Notes: a model not told the origin generated them from the sequence alone. A stretch of DNA of 30,954 nucleotides from Chloroflexota bacterium (GCA_003353825.1 PIVW01000011.1:1-30954), one strand, 5' to 3'; shown: positions 21,660 to 30,885, numbered from the stretch's first letter. Program-made: numbers and translations.

Positions 21660-23141
21660 ATGACCTTCCGAAGCCGTGTTGCCAATAGCGCCATTTGGGT
21701 GGGATCCTCCACCATTATCGTCAAGATACTGGCGTTCATCACCATTACGCTGGTGCTGGCACGCGTGTTGGAACCTGAGGATTTCGGACTGGTAGCCATC
21801 GCCTGGTTAGCGATCAATTCGTTTGAATTTCTGCGTGGATTAGGTATTGCTGCAGCCCTTATCTATCGTAAGGAGGATGAGGGTGGGCTTGGCTCCGATG
21901 TGGCATTCTTTGCCTTGATCGCCAGTAGCATTATCATCTACATGGTCATCTACGTGCTCGCACCGTGGATCGAGGATTTCTTTCGCGAAGCAGAGGGCGT
22001 GACACCTGTGTTAAGAACCCTGGCTCTGGTCATCGTCATCAATGGTATCAGCCAGGTACCTTATACCTTGATGGCAAAAGAGCTGGATTTTCGCAACAAG
22101 GCAATACCTGAGATCATCGCCGGGATTCTAAATAGCGTCATTGCCATCACCCTGGCATTACGAGGATATGGTGTGTGGGCGCTGGTGACCGGCTATCTAG
22201 TGGACGGCATTATGCGCACATCGTTGGTCTGGTTTTTTTCGTCATGGCGGCCTCGGTTGCGTTTCGATTGGCAGGTATTTCAAGAAATGCTCTCCTACGG
22301 AAAGCATATTGCCGGCAGTCGTCTCCTCATCTTCGGCATTACCAATATCGATGATCTGCTTATAGGGCGCGTGCTAGGTGCAACGGCTTTAGGTTTTTAC
22401 ACTCTGGCCTATCGGCTCAGTAATGTACCGGCAACCCATGTCACCAGCCTGGTCAACAGTGTCATGTTTCCCGCTTTCAGCAAGATCCAGGATGAGAAAG
22501 ACCGCATACGCTGTATTTTTCTTGATACGACGCACGCTGTCGGTTTGGTATCGATCCCCCTGGCCATTGGCACCCTGGTACTTGGCCCTTATTTCGTCCA
22601 TCATTATTACGATGGTAAGTGGGATGCCTCGATCGTAGCAATGGAGTGGTTGGTCATTTATGGCTTGGCCCGCTCTATCGCCGCAAACATGGGCAATATC
22701 TACCGCTCGATGGGTAAGCCCCAGTGGTTGACCTATCTTGCCATGTGGCGACTGATTACGATGGCGGTGCTGCTCTATCCGGCCATCCTTTGGCGCGGGA
22801 TCGTAGGGGTGGCTATGTTAAGCGCTGTCGTGGCCGTTATCGATTTTGTCATTGCCGCCTATCTAAACAACCGGTTGCTAGGAGGCGGTTATCGCCACTA
22901 TTTCCGGCGCCTGGGGCCGGTTTTCTTAGTCGCCGGATTTAGTGCAGCTATTGCTTTTGGCTTTATGATGTTAATGCCGTCGCCTCACCGGCTCTTTCCG
23001 GTATTGACTGCCAGCATACTCATGGTGCTGGTGTATTCTCTCATTTCATGGAGGATCGATCCCATCTTCCGGCGAGTTGCCGTTGCTCTCATCAATCGTT
23101 TCGGGCCGGCTCGGCGACTGGCCGGCCGCTTCGGTGTTTAG
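21660..23141 (+). CDS. Wzx/WzxC-type polysaccharide flippase
   Basis: The 493-residue, very hydrophobic protein has about 14 predicted helices and the MOP-superfamily (Polysacc_synt) start: FRSRVANSAIWVGSSTIIVKI, then LARVLEPEDFGLVAIAW. Internal features include ELDFRNKAIPEIIAG, the loop YGKHIAGSRLLIF and VLGATALGFYTLAYRLSNVP, all typical of WzxC-like exporters. It should move undecaprenyl-linked repeat units across the inner membrane. It begins 16 bases after the methyltransferase and ends 7 bases before a glycosyltransferase, so these genes are probably one operon. Confidence 0.92.
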   Translation: MTFRSRVANSAIWVGSSTIIVKILAFITITLVLARVLEPEDFGLVAIAWLAINSFEFLRGLGIAAALIYRKEDEGGLGSDVAFFALIASSIIIYMVIYVLAPWIEDFFREAEGVTPVLRTLALVIVINGISQVPYTLMAKELDFRNKAIPEIIAGILNSVIAITLALRGYGVWALVTGYLVDGIMRTSLVWFFSSWRPRLRFDWQVFQEMLSYGKHIAGSRLLIFGITNIDDLLIGRVLGATALGFYTLAYRLSNVPATHVTSLVNSVMFPAFSKIQDEKDRIRCIFLDTTHAVGLVSIPLAIGTLVLGPYFVHHYYDGKWDASIVAMEWLVIYGLARSIAANMGNIYRSMGKPQWLTYLAMWRLITMAVLLYPAILWRGIVGVAMLSAVVAVIDFVIAAYLNNRLLGGGYRHYFRRLGPVFLVAGFSAAIAFGFMMLMPSPHRLFPVLTASILMVLVYSLISWRIDPIFRRVAVALINRFGPARRLAGRFGV

Positions 23142-23147
23142 CATATT

Positions 23148-24221
23148 ATGAGCGTATCCCAAGCCACAAATCCCACATCATTACGTGTCGTATATCTCTC
23201 ACGGGTTCGCCTGAATCCTTACGTGAATCTACTGGCTGATGGTGTGCAGGGCGCCGATTCCAGCATCAGAGCACAAATACACCGAACAATGGATTGGCGC
23301 TGGTTGCTGTATCCTCGTTTGCATATCTTACATGTGCATTGGGCCGAGTTGCAATTTAGTTATGGCGATCCGACGCGCGCCGAAGCTGACAAAGCAGCGC
23401 GAGATATTTTGCGGAAGCTACGCTTTGCCCGAAGACGTGGTATTCGCCTTATCTATACAGTCCACAATTTTAACCAGCATGAAGGACATTTCGCTGATCT
23501 GAACGATGCCATTAACGACTGGCTATTTGCCAATGCAGACGCCATTCATGTACACGATGACGCCAGCGCCAGCGCAGTTTCACAACTTTACGCTCGCGAA
23601 AACCATGTACATGTAATCCCCCATGGCAACTATATTGGTGTGTACCCCAACGAGGTCAAGCGGGAGGTAGCACGACGGCAGTTGGCGATTCCTCCCGAAC
23701 ACTTTGTTTATCTTTGCTTGGGGCAGGTCAGACCCTATAAAGGGTTAGACAAATTGATCGATGCCTATGATGATATGGCCGAACCCAACACCACACTGGT
23801 CGTTGCCGGTATGGTGGGCGCGCCCGGCTACGAAGCAGAGGTACGCGCTCGGGTCAATGGCAATCCCAACATCAAATTGATCTCAAACTTTATTGCTGAT
23901 GCTGACCTTCAGTATTACTTCAACGCCGCCGATGTATGTGTGTTACCTTATCGCCGCGCCACAACATCGGGCGCGGCGCTGCTTGCCTACTCCTTTGGCA
24001 AACCTCTGGTCGCTCCCGCTTTGGGACCTTTCCCCGGTTTGATTACGCCCGAGCGTGGCGTCCTGTTCAACCCCGATGAGCGGGGACTAAGAAAGGCGCT
24101 GGATCAAGCACGTTTTCTGGATGCTCGCCAGGCTGAACAAGCAGCCTATGCCTTTGCAGAGTCCAGAGATTGGACCCTACTTGGTTCCCAGCACGTTTCT
24201 ATGTATCGATCCAGTTTGTAG
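23148..24221 (+). CDS. Glycosyltransferase, GT4-like, without the usual E-x7-E motif
   Basis: A GT-B protein of 357 residues. The N-terminal domain contains LYPRLHILHVHWAELQF and RLIYTVHNFNQHEG, and the C-terminal domain contains FVYLCLGQVRPYKGLDKLIDAY, LISNFIADADLQYYFNAADVCVLPY and RRATTSGAALLAYSFGKPLVAP. The last segment replaces the E-x7-E of most GT4 enzymes with an ATTSG pattern seen in a subset of GT4-like mannosyl- or glucosyltransferases. The enzyme should add a sugar to the lipid-linked repeat unit at the cytoplasmic face. It starts 7 bases after the flippase gene. Confidence 0.88.
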   Translation: MSVSQATNPTSLRVVYLSRVRLNPYVNLLADGVQGADSSIRAQIHRTMDWRWLLYPRLHILHVHWAELQFSYGDPTRAEADKAARDILRKLRFARRRGIRLIYTVHNFNQHEGHFADLNDAINDWLFANADAIHVHDDASASAVSQLYARENHVHVIPHGNYIGVYPNEVKREVARRQLAIPPEHFVYLCLGQVRPYKGLDKLIDAYDDMAEPNTTLVVAGMVGAPGYEAEVRARVNGNPNIKLISNFIADADLQYYFNAADVCVLPYRRATTSGAALLAYSFGKPLVAPALGPFPGLITPERGVLFNPDERGLRKALDQARFLDARQAEQAAYAFAESRDWTLLGSQHVSMYRSSL

Positions 24222-24255
24222 TAGACGCTTTAGCGCCAAGTCAGCACCCGCCCTC

Positions 24256-24304
24256 TCACACGTCGTAAACGGCCAGGAAGCCGGGTGCAACCGGCTTCGT
24301 GTGA
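24256..24304 (+). other. Two-part stem-loop between glycosyltransferase genes
   Basis: GAAGCCGG (24277-24284) pairs with CCGGCTTC (24291-24298) around GTGCAA. Flanking TCACACG and CGTGTGA (24256-24262 with 24298-24304, sharing one base with the inner stem) can close an outer stem. There is no T-run, so termination is uncertain. It may partly separate the two halves of the operon. Confidence 0.5.
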
Positions 24305-24347
24305 CTGTTCAATAATCACTTGTAGTCTGAGAATGTCTTCATAGCTC

Positions 24348-25541
24348 ATGCTAACCGGACAGAACATCATCTGTTTCGCCCCAAACACGTGGGATGATAT
24401 TTGGCGTAACCGCCATCAGATTATGTCGCGCCTGGCAAAGCAGAATCGAATCCTATTTGTCGAGCCTACGGTTTACTTGCGGCAGGTGACCTCCGAGTTA
24501 CGAAGACGGGGGCCACTGGCACTAAGGCGCGCCCATGTCTATTCTCCTCTGGAGAATCTTTGGGTGTTTCAATGGCCTCGATACGCTCCCGTTTCGGGGC
24601 GGCCACCTCTGAGCAATGTGACCTTTAACCTGCGCCGAAGAAGCTTGCAACGTGTGATGAACCGCCTGAACATGTCCGATCCCATCCTCTGGGTGTTTCA
24701 GTACAATCTCGGGGAGATGGTTGGACACCTACAGGAACGGCTGTCGATCTATCATGCCGTAGACGAGTACTCAGCCTACACCTCCGCCCAATCTGGAGTC
24801 AATGGCAGCAGTTGGCAAAATACCGTACGGCGCATGGAAGCCGATGTCATTCAGGCGTCCGATCTCGTGTTCGTAACTTCACCGCTTCTGTACCAAAGTA
24901 AAAAGCACTTGCACTCTCACATCTATTGGGTACCCAATGGTGTCGATTACGATCTCTTTGCCGCTAAAAACCAGGACGGTACGAACCTACCCGAATTGGC
25001 CGGCGCATCGCGTCCACTGATTGGCTACTCTGGCGTCATCAATGAAAAACTGGACCTGGTGTTACTCAATCGCCTGGCTCAAGAGCGCCCGTACTGGCAA
25101 TTTCTGTTTGTGGGACCCGTCACCTTGAGGCATGATCTCGATCTCTTGAGAACTCTCGCAAGGCAGCCCAATACACACTTTGTTGGGCGCCAGGCACTGG
25201 AAGCGTTGCCTGCGTACATGCTGGCCTGCGACGCTTGCCTTATCCCCTACAAACAGAATGAATGGACCCGCAACATCAGCTCTCTCAAACTGTACGAGTA
25301 CATGGCAACCGGTGTGCCCATCGTTACCACCGATATCCCCGCCGCCCGTGAGTTCTCAGACATCGTTTGGATAGACGCGGATGCGGGAGGTTTCACACAG
25401 GCGATAGAGCAGGCACTATCGGCAGACAGCAGAGAGCGCCGTGCTCGCCAACAGGCCGTCGCCCGGCAACACACCTGGGATCAGCGTGTCGAAGCCCTTT
25501 CCACCAAGATTGCAGAGCGCCTTGCTGCAACGGCCAGATAG
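24348..25541 (+). CDS. Glycosyltransferase family 1/4-like (TuaH-type)
   Basis: The 397-residue GT-B protein starts NIICFAPNTWDDIWRNRHQIMSRLAKQNRILFVEP, a start seen in TuaH-like and related sugar transferases. It continues with YHAVDEYSAYTS and WVPNGVDYDLFA in the N-terminal and linker region. The C-terminal donor domain has PLIGYSGVINEKLDLVLLNRLA, FVGPVTL, LPAYMLACDACLIPYKQNEW and SLKLYEYMATGVPIVTTDIPA. The KLYEYMATG segment gives the donor-binding site. It should act on a cytoplasmic lipid-linked intermediate. It stands 126 bases from the previous gene with a stem-loop between. Confidence 0.88.
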   Translation: MLTGQNIICFAPNTWDDIWRNRHQIMSRLAKQNRILFVEPTVYLRQVTSELRRRGPLALRRAHVYSPLENLWVFQWPRYAPVSGRPPLSNVTFNLRRRSLQRVMNRLNMSDPILWVFQYNLGEMVGHLQERLSIYHAVDEYSAYTSAQSGVNGSSWQNTVRRMEADVIQASDLVFVTSPLLYQSKKHLHSHIYWVPNGVDYDLFAAKNQDGTNLPELAGASRPLIGYSGVINEKLDLVLLNRLAQERPYWQFLFVGPVTLRHDLDLLRTLARQPNTHFVGRQALEALPAYMLACDACLIPYKQNEWTRNISSLKLYEYMATGVPIVTTDIPAAREFSDIVWIDADAGGFTQAIEQALSADSRERRARQQAVARQHTWDQRVEALSTKIAERLAATAR

Positions 25542-25669
25542 CTATTGTAGAATCAATTTTGGGATTCACCGTTGACAGAACTTTGTCGATGTAAGGCTGT
25601 AAGCACTTAGCGATCTTCGTAAGACGTATTAGTCATGCCTATTATGCCGTGCAATACGCAATTCGGCCC

Positions 25670-25697
25670 ACGCACTACGCACTACGCAACACGCAAG
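25670..25697 (+). repeat. Heptamer tandem repeat before the chain-length gene
   Basis: Four 7-base units lie in tandem: ACGCACT, ACGCACT, ACGCAAC and ACGCAAG, followed by ACG. The array ends 8 bases before the ATG at 25706. An upstream in-frame start would translate through it into a low-complexity leader, which argues for the ATG after the repeat. Confidence 0.75.
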
Positions 25698-25705
25698 ACG
25701 TTCCC

Positions 25706-27013
25706 ATGTCACAATCCAACCAAGAAGTAACTTCCTATTTCCGTATTATCACCCGCCGCTGGTGGCTCATTCTCTTGCTCCCCATGGTCACGACGGCTGT
25801 CATTTTAGCGTTGTCCGGCACAACCGAACCCGATTACAAAGCGTTCACACGCCTGCATATCTTGCCGGTTGATCCGCTAGAAGTCTCGCTTTTCTCGCAG
25901 ACTCGCTTTACAGCCAGTGCTGAGCAAACCCAGGCTGTACATGATGATTTTTACGATGTCATACGCTTACCCTCAGTTGCATGGAAAACCATCGCCGATC
26001 TGGGCTTGAGTTTATCGGCAGAAGAATTGATAGAGCGCATCGACAGCCAGCACCAGACCGATTTCATCACTGTATCTGCTGACATGCCGACACCTGAGTT
26101 AGCGCAACAGGTTGTGACAGTTCAGGTCGAAAACGCACTTGTCTCATATCGCAACATTCGTTCCAAACCATCCGAAATATCACTTGCGTTCATCGAATCT
26201 GAAGTCGAAGCGCAGGTACAGATACGGGGCGCAACGCAGGAAGCGCTACAACAGTTTCAACTCGAAAACGAAATCAGCGATCTCGATCGTGAATTGGTCG
26301 CCTACCAGGATCTGCGGCGATCGTTGCAGGCTGACCGCGATCGCGCTGTCATCGAAGCAGGGCGCAATGAACGCCTTGCCAGTGAATACTTGATCCTTTC
26401 TGAAACCAATCGCGCCTTAGCCGAGGCGCCGATAGCTTCTGCCATTGTTACCGAGACTTTAGGCTCTGAAGCTGCAGTTGGCGGAACGGAAGACACAGGT
26501 GAAACCATTGATGTGGCCGAGGTCATAGACTCTGAACCCGACCCCTCGGTGCTAGCCGAGAACGAAAGCCTTCTGGCGCTCTCACGCGCACAACGTCGTA
26601 GTGCCGAAGATGCGGCGGCAATAGCTGCCGGCTATCGTAACTCAATTGTCCAATATGATCGATTGCTGGACGAAAAACAACAGCAACTAATCTATCTTTT
26701 GGGTATCCAGGAGCGCTATGATTTGCTGGTGAATGATGCTGCCCGCGCACAGGCAACTTTCTCGTTTCTGACTGACAAGGCCAATGAAGCCCAGCTCAAG
26801 TTGCGCCAAGGTCAGAACATCGGCTTTCTGCAAGTGACCGATCCGGCACGGCTGCCCAGTGTGGCGCTTCCCAAACGCACTGCCCAATTGCTTGCCGTCG
26901 GTGTTATCGTCAGCCTGCTGCTCGCTATCATTCTGGCCTTTGTGCTGGAAGCTTTGGAAAACAGCCTGGGGCGGGATCAGACGCCCGCACCATCAACTTC
27001 TCGCCGGACATGA
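25706..27013 (+). CDS. Wzz/GumC-type polysaccharide chain-length determinant
   Basis: From the ATG at 25706 the protein has 435 residues. The N-terminus has VTSYFRIITRRWWLILLLPMV, the usual Wzz opening with its first membrane helix. A long periplasmic part rich in coiled coil follows (VESEVEAQVQIRGATQEAL, RRSAEDAAAIAAGYRNSI). The proline-rich segment ARLPSVALPKR precedes the second helix LLAVGVIVSLLLAIILAFVLEAL, and the cytoplasmic tail is short. No Wzc-type tyrosine kinase domain is attached and none is adjacent. It should set polymer length together with a polymerase not found in this window. Its stop overlaps the next start by four bases (ATGA). Confidence 0.9.
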   Translation: MSQSNQEVTSYFRIITRRWWLILLLPMVTTAVILALSGTTEPDYKAFTRLHILPVDPLEVSLFSQTRFTASAEQTQAVHDDFYDVIRLPSVAWKTIADLGLSLSAEELIERIDSQHQTDFITVSADMPTPELAQQVVTVQVENALVSYRNIRSKPSEISLAFIESEVEAQVQIRGATQEALQQFQLENEISDLDRELVAYQDLRRSLQADRDRAVIEAGRNERLASEYLILSETNRALAEAPIASAIVTETLGSEAAVGGTEDTGETIDVAEVIDSEPDPSVLAENESLLALSRAQRRSAEDAAAIAAGYRNSIVQYDRLLDEKQQQLIYLLGIQERYDLLVNDAARAQATFSFLTDKANEAQLKLRQGQNIGFLQVTDPARLPSVALPKRTAQLLAVGVIVSLLLAIILAFVLEALENSLGRDQTPAPSTSRRT

Positions 27014-28242
27014 CAAAGCCTCGCATCCTCTACGTCGATTTCGCACCTAGCGTTGGTGGTTCGGTACGCAGTCTCATACAGATTCTAGACTCTCTGCCTC
27101 ATGATCGCTATAGGCCTCATGCTTTGCTCTCACCATCCGTCAGCGAGATACCTGAAATTGCGGCATTGGATATTCCGATCATGGTTTATGACGCAGGGCA
27201 AGGTACGGCGATCCCCTTTCGGAGTGGAACCCAGCACATTCGCTCGAGTCAATCGGCAAGTTGGTTGAGAGATCAGCGATGGTTGGGAACGCCCTGGCGC
27301 TGGGGCCCGATCACGCGGCGTATTTGGTTGCGCTCTCGCCACACGGCGACCTTTATCGCCGGTGTGATAAACGATAACGCCATTGACCTCATCCATATGA
27401 ATGACGCCATCCCTCTTGCAGAACCGGGCATCCTTGCCGCACGCTGGTGCAAGAAACCTAGCCTTGTTACCGTGCGTTCATTCGTGCCACTGGATGACCT
27501 GCACCACCGGCTGTGTGGCTGGATCGACGCAGTTGTGTTTACGTCGAAGCCATTACGTGAAGAACAGCTGGCTCAAGGTGTCCGTTTTCGCCGCGAACGC
27601 ATTATCCCCAATGCTATTGATCTGCGTCAATTCGAACTCGTTGCGGATCGAGCAGGTGTGAGAGCAGAGTTAGGGCTAGCCGAAGATGTCCCCCTGGTAA
27701 CAGTTGTGGGGCGGATCATGCAACGCAAAGGATTCGATGTTTTTATCCGGGCAATGGTCGATGTCATTGCCCGGCAAGCAGACGCGCATGGCTTGATCGT
27801 CGGCGATGTAGAGATCACAGATGTGGGTCTGGACTCAGAATTGCGGCGACTGGCCGAGGATCTTGGTATAGGTGACCATATTCACTTTAGCGGCTATCGC
27901 AGCGATGTGCCACGTCTGTTGCTTGCCTCCGACCTCTTGTGTTTCGTGCCGACCGAGGCCGAGCCTTTTGGCCGGGTGCTGATCGAGGGCATGGCGGCCG
28001 GTCTGCCCGCTGTGGGCGCAAACAGTGGAGCTATCCCCGACATTCTGGTCGATGGCAAGACCGGTTTGCTGGTGCCGCCGGCCGATCCTCATGCCCAGGC
28101 GGTGGCTATCGACTCCTTACTGGACGATCCTGAGCGCGCGCGAGCCATGGGCCATGCCGGACGCTGCCGTGTCGCCGAACGCTACAACATCGAACACCAG
28201 GTCGATCAGCTCAGTGACCTGTATGATGAGATTCTGGGCTGA
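27010..28242 (+). CDS. Glycosyltransferase family 4
   Basis: A 410-residue GT-B enzyme. The N-terminal domain begins ILYVDFAPSVGGSVRSLIQIL, giving the acceptor-site glycine loop, and has LIHMNDAIPLAEPGILAARW. The donor domain has VPLVTVVGRIMQRKGFDVFIRAM, IHFSGYRSDVPRLLLASDLLCFVP, the E-x7-E motif in EAEPFGRVLIEGMAAGLPAVG, and NSGAIPDILVDGKTGLLVPP. It should transfer a nucleotide-activated sugar with retention. It overlaps the chain-length gene by ATGA, so the two are translationally coupled. Confidence 0.92.
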   Translation: MTKPRILYVDFAPSVGGSVRSLIQILDSLPHDRYRPHALLSPSVSEIPEIAALDIPIMVYDAGQGTAIPFRSGTQHIRSSQSASWLRDQRWLGTPWRWGPITRRIWLRSRHTATFIAGVINDNAIDLIHMNDAIPLAEPGILAARWCKKPSLVTVRSFVPLDDLHHRLCGWIDAVVFTSKPLREEQLAQGVRFRRERIIPNAIDLRQFELVADRAGVRAELGLAEDVPLVTVVGRIMQRKGFDVFIRAMVDVIARQADAHGLIVGDVEITDVGLDSELRRLAEDLGIGDHIHFSGYRSDVPRLLLASDLLCFVPTEAEPFGRVLIEGMAAGLPAVGANSGAIPDILVDGKTGLLVPPADPHAQAVAIDSLLDDPERARAMGHAGRCRVAERYNIEHQVDQLSDLYDEILG

Positions 28243-28253
28243 CGACAAAAAAT

Positions 28254-28346
28254 AAAGTGCAAAAGGCAAAGTGCAAAAGGCAAAAGTGTCCTTTGCCGCG
28301 AAAACATTCCAGATAAATGACACGGACTCATCACTCATGACTCATC
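28254..28346 (+). repeat. Heptamer-phased low-complexity spacer spanning a gene start
   Basis: The spacer has two 14-base copies of GTGCAAAAGGCAAA (28257-28270 and 28271-28284), readable as alternating 7-base units AAAGTGC/AAAAGGC. Further on are three 7-base units ACTCATC, ACTCATG and ACTCATC (28326-28346). The likely start codon ATG 28337-28339 lies inside the middle unit. Confidence 0.75.
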
Positions 28347-29497
28347 ACGTTTCACGCTCTTCTCTCTTGCGAATCCTCCTCTTCGGCCCTTACCCAGAGT
28401 TTGGCCAACCCGTATCGGGTGGTCTCATGGCAGTTGTTCATAGTCTTGCTCAGGGTCTGGCGCGCCAACTACATACCGAAGTGGCGGTTGGCGCAGCCCA
28501 TGTCAGCACCAAAACCAGGGTCGAGCAACATGGCCGAGTGAAGGTCTATCGTCTGAGGGTGCCCCGTTATCCACGTCTGCGCTGGCAGCGGCCGTTGCGC
28601 AAGGGTTTGCTGGCCATTGCTGAAGATTTCGAACCCACGCTCGTGCACGCTCACAGCACTCACTATTACGCGGCAGCGGCGTTGGATGGCCGCTGGCCCA
28701 ATGTGATTACCGCCCATGGTGTGGTCCGTCACGAGGCAGCGCTCAATGACGCACAGACGCTTAAAGAACGGCTAGCCTGGCAATATGATAGCCTATTTGA
28801 GGCGCGTGTTTTGCAGCGTGCTCACACCTGCATCGCTATTACCCCGTACATCCGCCAGGCATTCGCGCAGTATCGGCATATCCGTTGGCACGATATCGAC
28901 AATCCTGTGGATGACGCCTGCTTCAACGTGAAACGTAATCCTATATCAGGCTGCATACTTTCGGTGGCGCGGGTGATTCCTCGAAAAGGCATTGATACAC
29001 TAATCCAGGCATTTGCAGAGATCGCGCCTTTGTTTCCGGAAGCCCATCTGCGCATCGCCGGAGAGACCGACTCGGCGCCCGGTTTTGTGGCCGACTGCAA
29101 GAACATGGTGGAGGAACGGGCTCTGCAAAACCAGGTTTCCTTTCTGGGAAATCTGCAGCTCAGTGATTTGTTAGCCGAATATGCTCGTGCATCGGCGCTG
29201 GTGCTGGCGGCGAGACAGGAGACAGCACCGGTGGTTGTGGCCGAAGCTCTGGCCGCAGGATGTCCGGTGGTCGCCAGCAAGGTGGGAGGAGTACCGTACC
29301 AGATCGAGCATGAAAGAACCGGCCTTCTCGTACCACCCGATCAGCCTCATGATCTGGCGCTGGCGCTAAGACGATTGCTTACAGAACCGAAACAAGTCCA
29401 AACTTGGGGAGAGAACGCCCGCCATTCCGCCGCTCGTTTCCGCCTCGATACCGTTGTCACCAAGACCCTCGACGTTTACGATGAAGTCCTAACCTGA
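28337..29497 (+). CDS. Glycosyltransferase family 4
   Basis: The product has 386 residues from the ATG at 28337. The N-terminal domain has LRILLFGPYPEFGQPVSGGLMAVVHSLAQGLA and LVHAHSTHYYAAAAL with VITAHGVVRHEA. The donor domain has ILSVARVIPRKGIDTLIQAF, VSFLGNLQLSDLLAEYARASALVLAAR, the E-x7-E motif in QETAPVVVAEALAAGCPVVAS and VGGVPYQIEHERTGLLVPP. Earlier in-frame starts (from 28271) would translate the spacer repeat and are unlikely. It should add a sugar to the growing repeat unit. Confidence 0.92.
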   Translation: MTHHVSRSSLLRILLFGPYPEFGQPVSGGLMAVVHSLAQGLARQLHTEVAVGAAHVSTKTRVEQHGRVKVYRLRVPRYPRLRWQRPLRKGLLAIAEDFEPTLVHAHSTHYYAAAALDGRWPNVITAHGVVRHEAALNDAQTLKERLAWQYDSLFEARVLQRAHTCIAITPYIRQAFAQYRHIRWHDIDNPVDDACFNVKRNPISGCILSVARVIPRKGIDTLIQAFAEIAPLFPEAHLRIAGETDSAPGFVADCKNMVEERALQNQVSFLGNLQLSDLLAEYARASALVLAARQETAPVVVAEALAAGCPVVASKVGGVPYQIEHERTGLLVPPDQPHDLALALRRLLTEPKQVQTWGENARHSAARFRLDTVVTKTLDVYDEVLT

Positions 29498-29582
29498 CCA
29501 AGCAATACCGTCTCAGAGTCAATGGTTGATGATACAGGATTGTCGTGTGAGACAGCTTCTAATCTTCAATCATTCCACTATC

Positions 29583-30713
29583 ATGCCCCTCCGCCTCGCC
29601 ATTCTCGGCCATTTCCCAGTTGACGCCCCACCTCAAGGTGGCGTGCAAAGTGTGATTGCCAATCTAGGCGCTGTCTATGCCGCCAACGACGATGTCGATT
29701 TGCATCTCATCCAGCATAGGCGCGGTATTCCCAAGGAAACGGCCGTGCGCGACGGCTATACGATGTACAACATCGCTGCGCGCGAAGGTCGATTGCTCCC
29801 CAACATGTTCCGTACTCGGGCGCTGATCGAGCCCCTACTGTTGGAGATAGCCCCCGATGCCATTTCCACGCACCAGCCCGAATACGCGCTGGCCGCGTTC
29901 GACACCGGTATCCCCACGATACACACAATCCATGGCTTTCCGACCAATGAATTCTGGACCCGAAGCGGCATGTTCACCCGAGCAGCAACACTATGGGAAG
30001 TGAGACTGGAACGCCAAACATTGCGTCAGGCCAAACACCTCATCGCCATCTCCAACCATGTCATCGAGACCTATCGCAGCCGTACCACTGCGCAGTTCCA
30101 TCGCGTCGATAATCCTGTCTCCCCTCTCTTTTTTGAACGCGGACCACGACCTGAGCCCTACCATTTGCTGTTCGTGGGCAATCTAACCCCCCGAAAAGGT
30201 GTGGAGATCGCTATTAAAGCTGTGGAGCGATTATTGCCGGAATTTCCGCAGCTGACGTTGGATATCGTGGGCGCGCCGGTGGATGAAGCCTATGCCGATC
30301 AGTTACGAGAGCAGGCTCAACCCCTTGGAAATGCCATTCGCTTCTGTGGCCCGGCCACGCAGGCGGGTGTCAAGCAGGCTATCGATCGGGCGCAGGTTCT
30401 GGCGCTGACCTCATACGAAGAGCATGCACCCGTGATCGTGGCCGAGGCCATGGCTGCGGGCAGGCCTGTGGTAGCCACACAGGTGGGCGGGTTGGCCGAC
30501 ATGATCGAGCCCGGGATAACAGGCTATCTGGCGCAGCCCGGCGCTGTACAGGCTATCGCTTCGTATCTTAAAGTCTTATTGGCGGATCCCGAACATGCCG
30601 CTGCTCTAGGCGTAGGTGCGGTACAGCAGGCACGTGAGCGTTTCCATCCCCAAGCGGTTGGGCAAGGCTACCTAGAGGCCATTCAGTCCGTTATGCAAAG
30701 CGACAGCCGGTAG
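29583..30713 (+). CDS. Glycosyltransferase family 4
   Basis: From the ATG at 29583 the protein has 376 residues and begins MPLRLAILGHFPVDAPPQGGVQSVIANL, a standard GT4 N-terminal strand and glycine loop. Other motifs are TIHTIHGFPTNEFW, LLFVGNLTPRKGVEIAIKAVERL, IRFCGPATQAGVKQAIDRAQVLALTSY, the E-x7-E motif in EEHAPVIVAEAMAAGRPVVAT, and QVGGLADMIEPGITGYL. It is similar to the preceding enzyme in its last 100 residues, so the two may share an ancestor. Upstream in-frame starts (29526) add an unconserved leader. It is the last complete gene of the cluster seen here. Confidence 0.92.
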   Translation: MPLRLAILGHFPVDAPPQGGVQSVIANLGAVYAANDDVDLHLIQHRRGIPKETAVRDGYTMYNIAAREGRLLPNMFRTRALIEPLLLEIAPDAISTHQPEYALAAFDTGIPTIHTIHGFPTNEFWTRSGMFTRAATLWEVRLERQTLRQAKHLIAISNHVIETYRSRTTAQFHRVDNPVSPLFFERGPRPEPYHLLFVGNLTPRKGVEIAIKAVERLLPEFPQLTLDIVGAPVDEAYADQLREQAQPLGNAIRFCGPATQAGVKQAIDRAQVLALTSYEEHAPVIVAEAMAAGRPVVATQVGGLADMIEPGITGYLAQPGAVQAIASYLKVLLADPEHAAALGVGAVQQARERFHPQAVGQGYLEAIQSVMQSDSR

Positions 30714-30776
30714 GCTGAGACTGTTGCTGAACTAGATCGCCTACAGAACCCCGGGGAAACCGAATTTATTCACTGA

Positions 30777-30885
30777 GTTTCCGGTCAAGTTTTAGATATT
30801 CCACGGCAATAAACAAAAACAAACAGATACTAAAAAAGGGTAGCACCGCAGTTGAACTGGGAGTATGACGAAACTTGACGGAAAC
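30777..30885. repeat. Inverted repeat flanking a possible insertion-sequence end
   Basis: GTTTCCGGTCAAGTTT (30777-30792) and AAACTTGACGGAAAC (30871-30885) are inverted copies that differ by one inserted G. They lie just upstream of a new start codon at 30938 and may be the left end or promoter-proximal operator of a mobile element whose body is outside the window. Confidence 0.5.

Noticed and set aside
25670..25697. Heptamer repeats as a CRISPR array
   Set aside because: Units are 7 bases and directly tandem, with no spacers and no cas genes.
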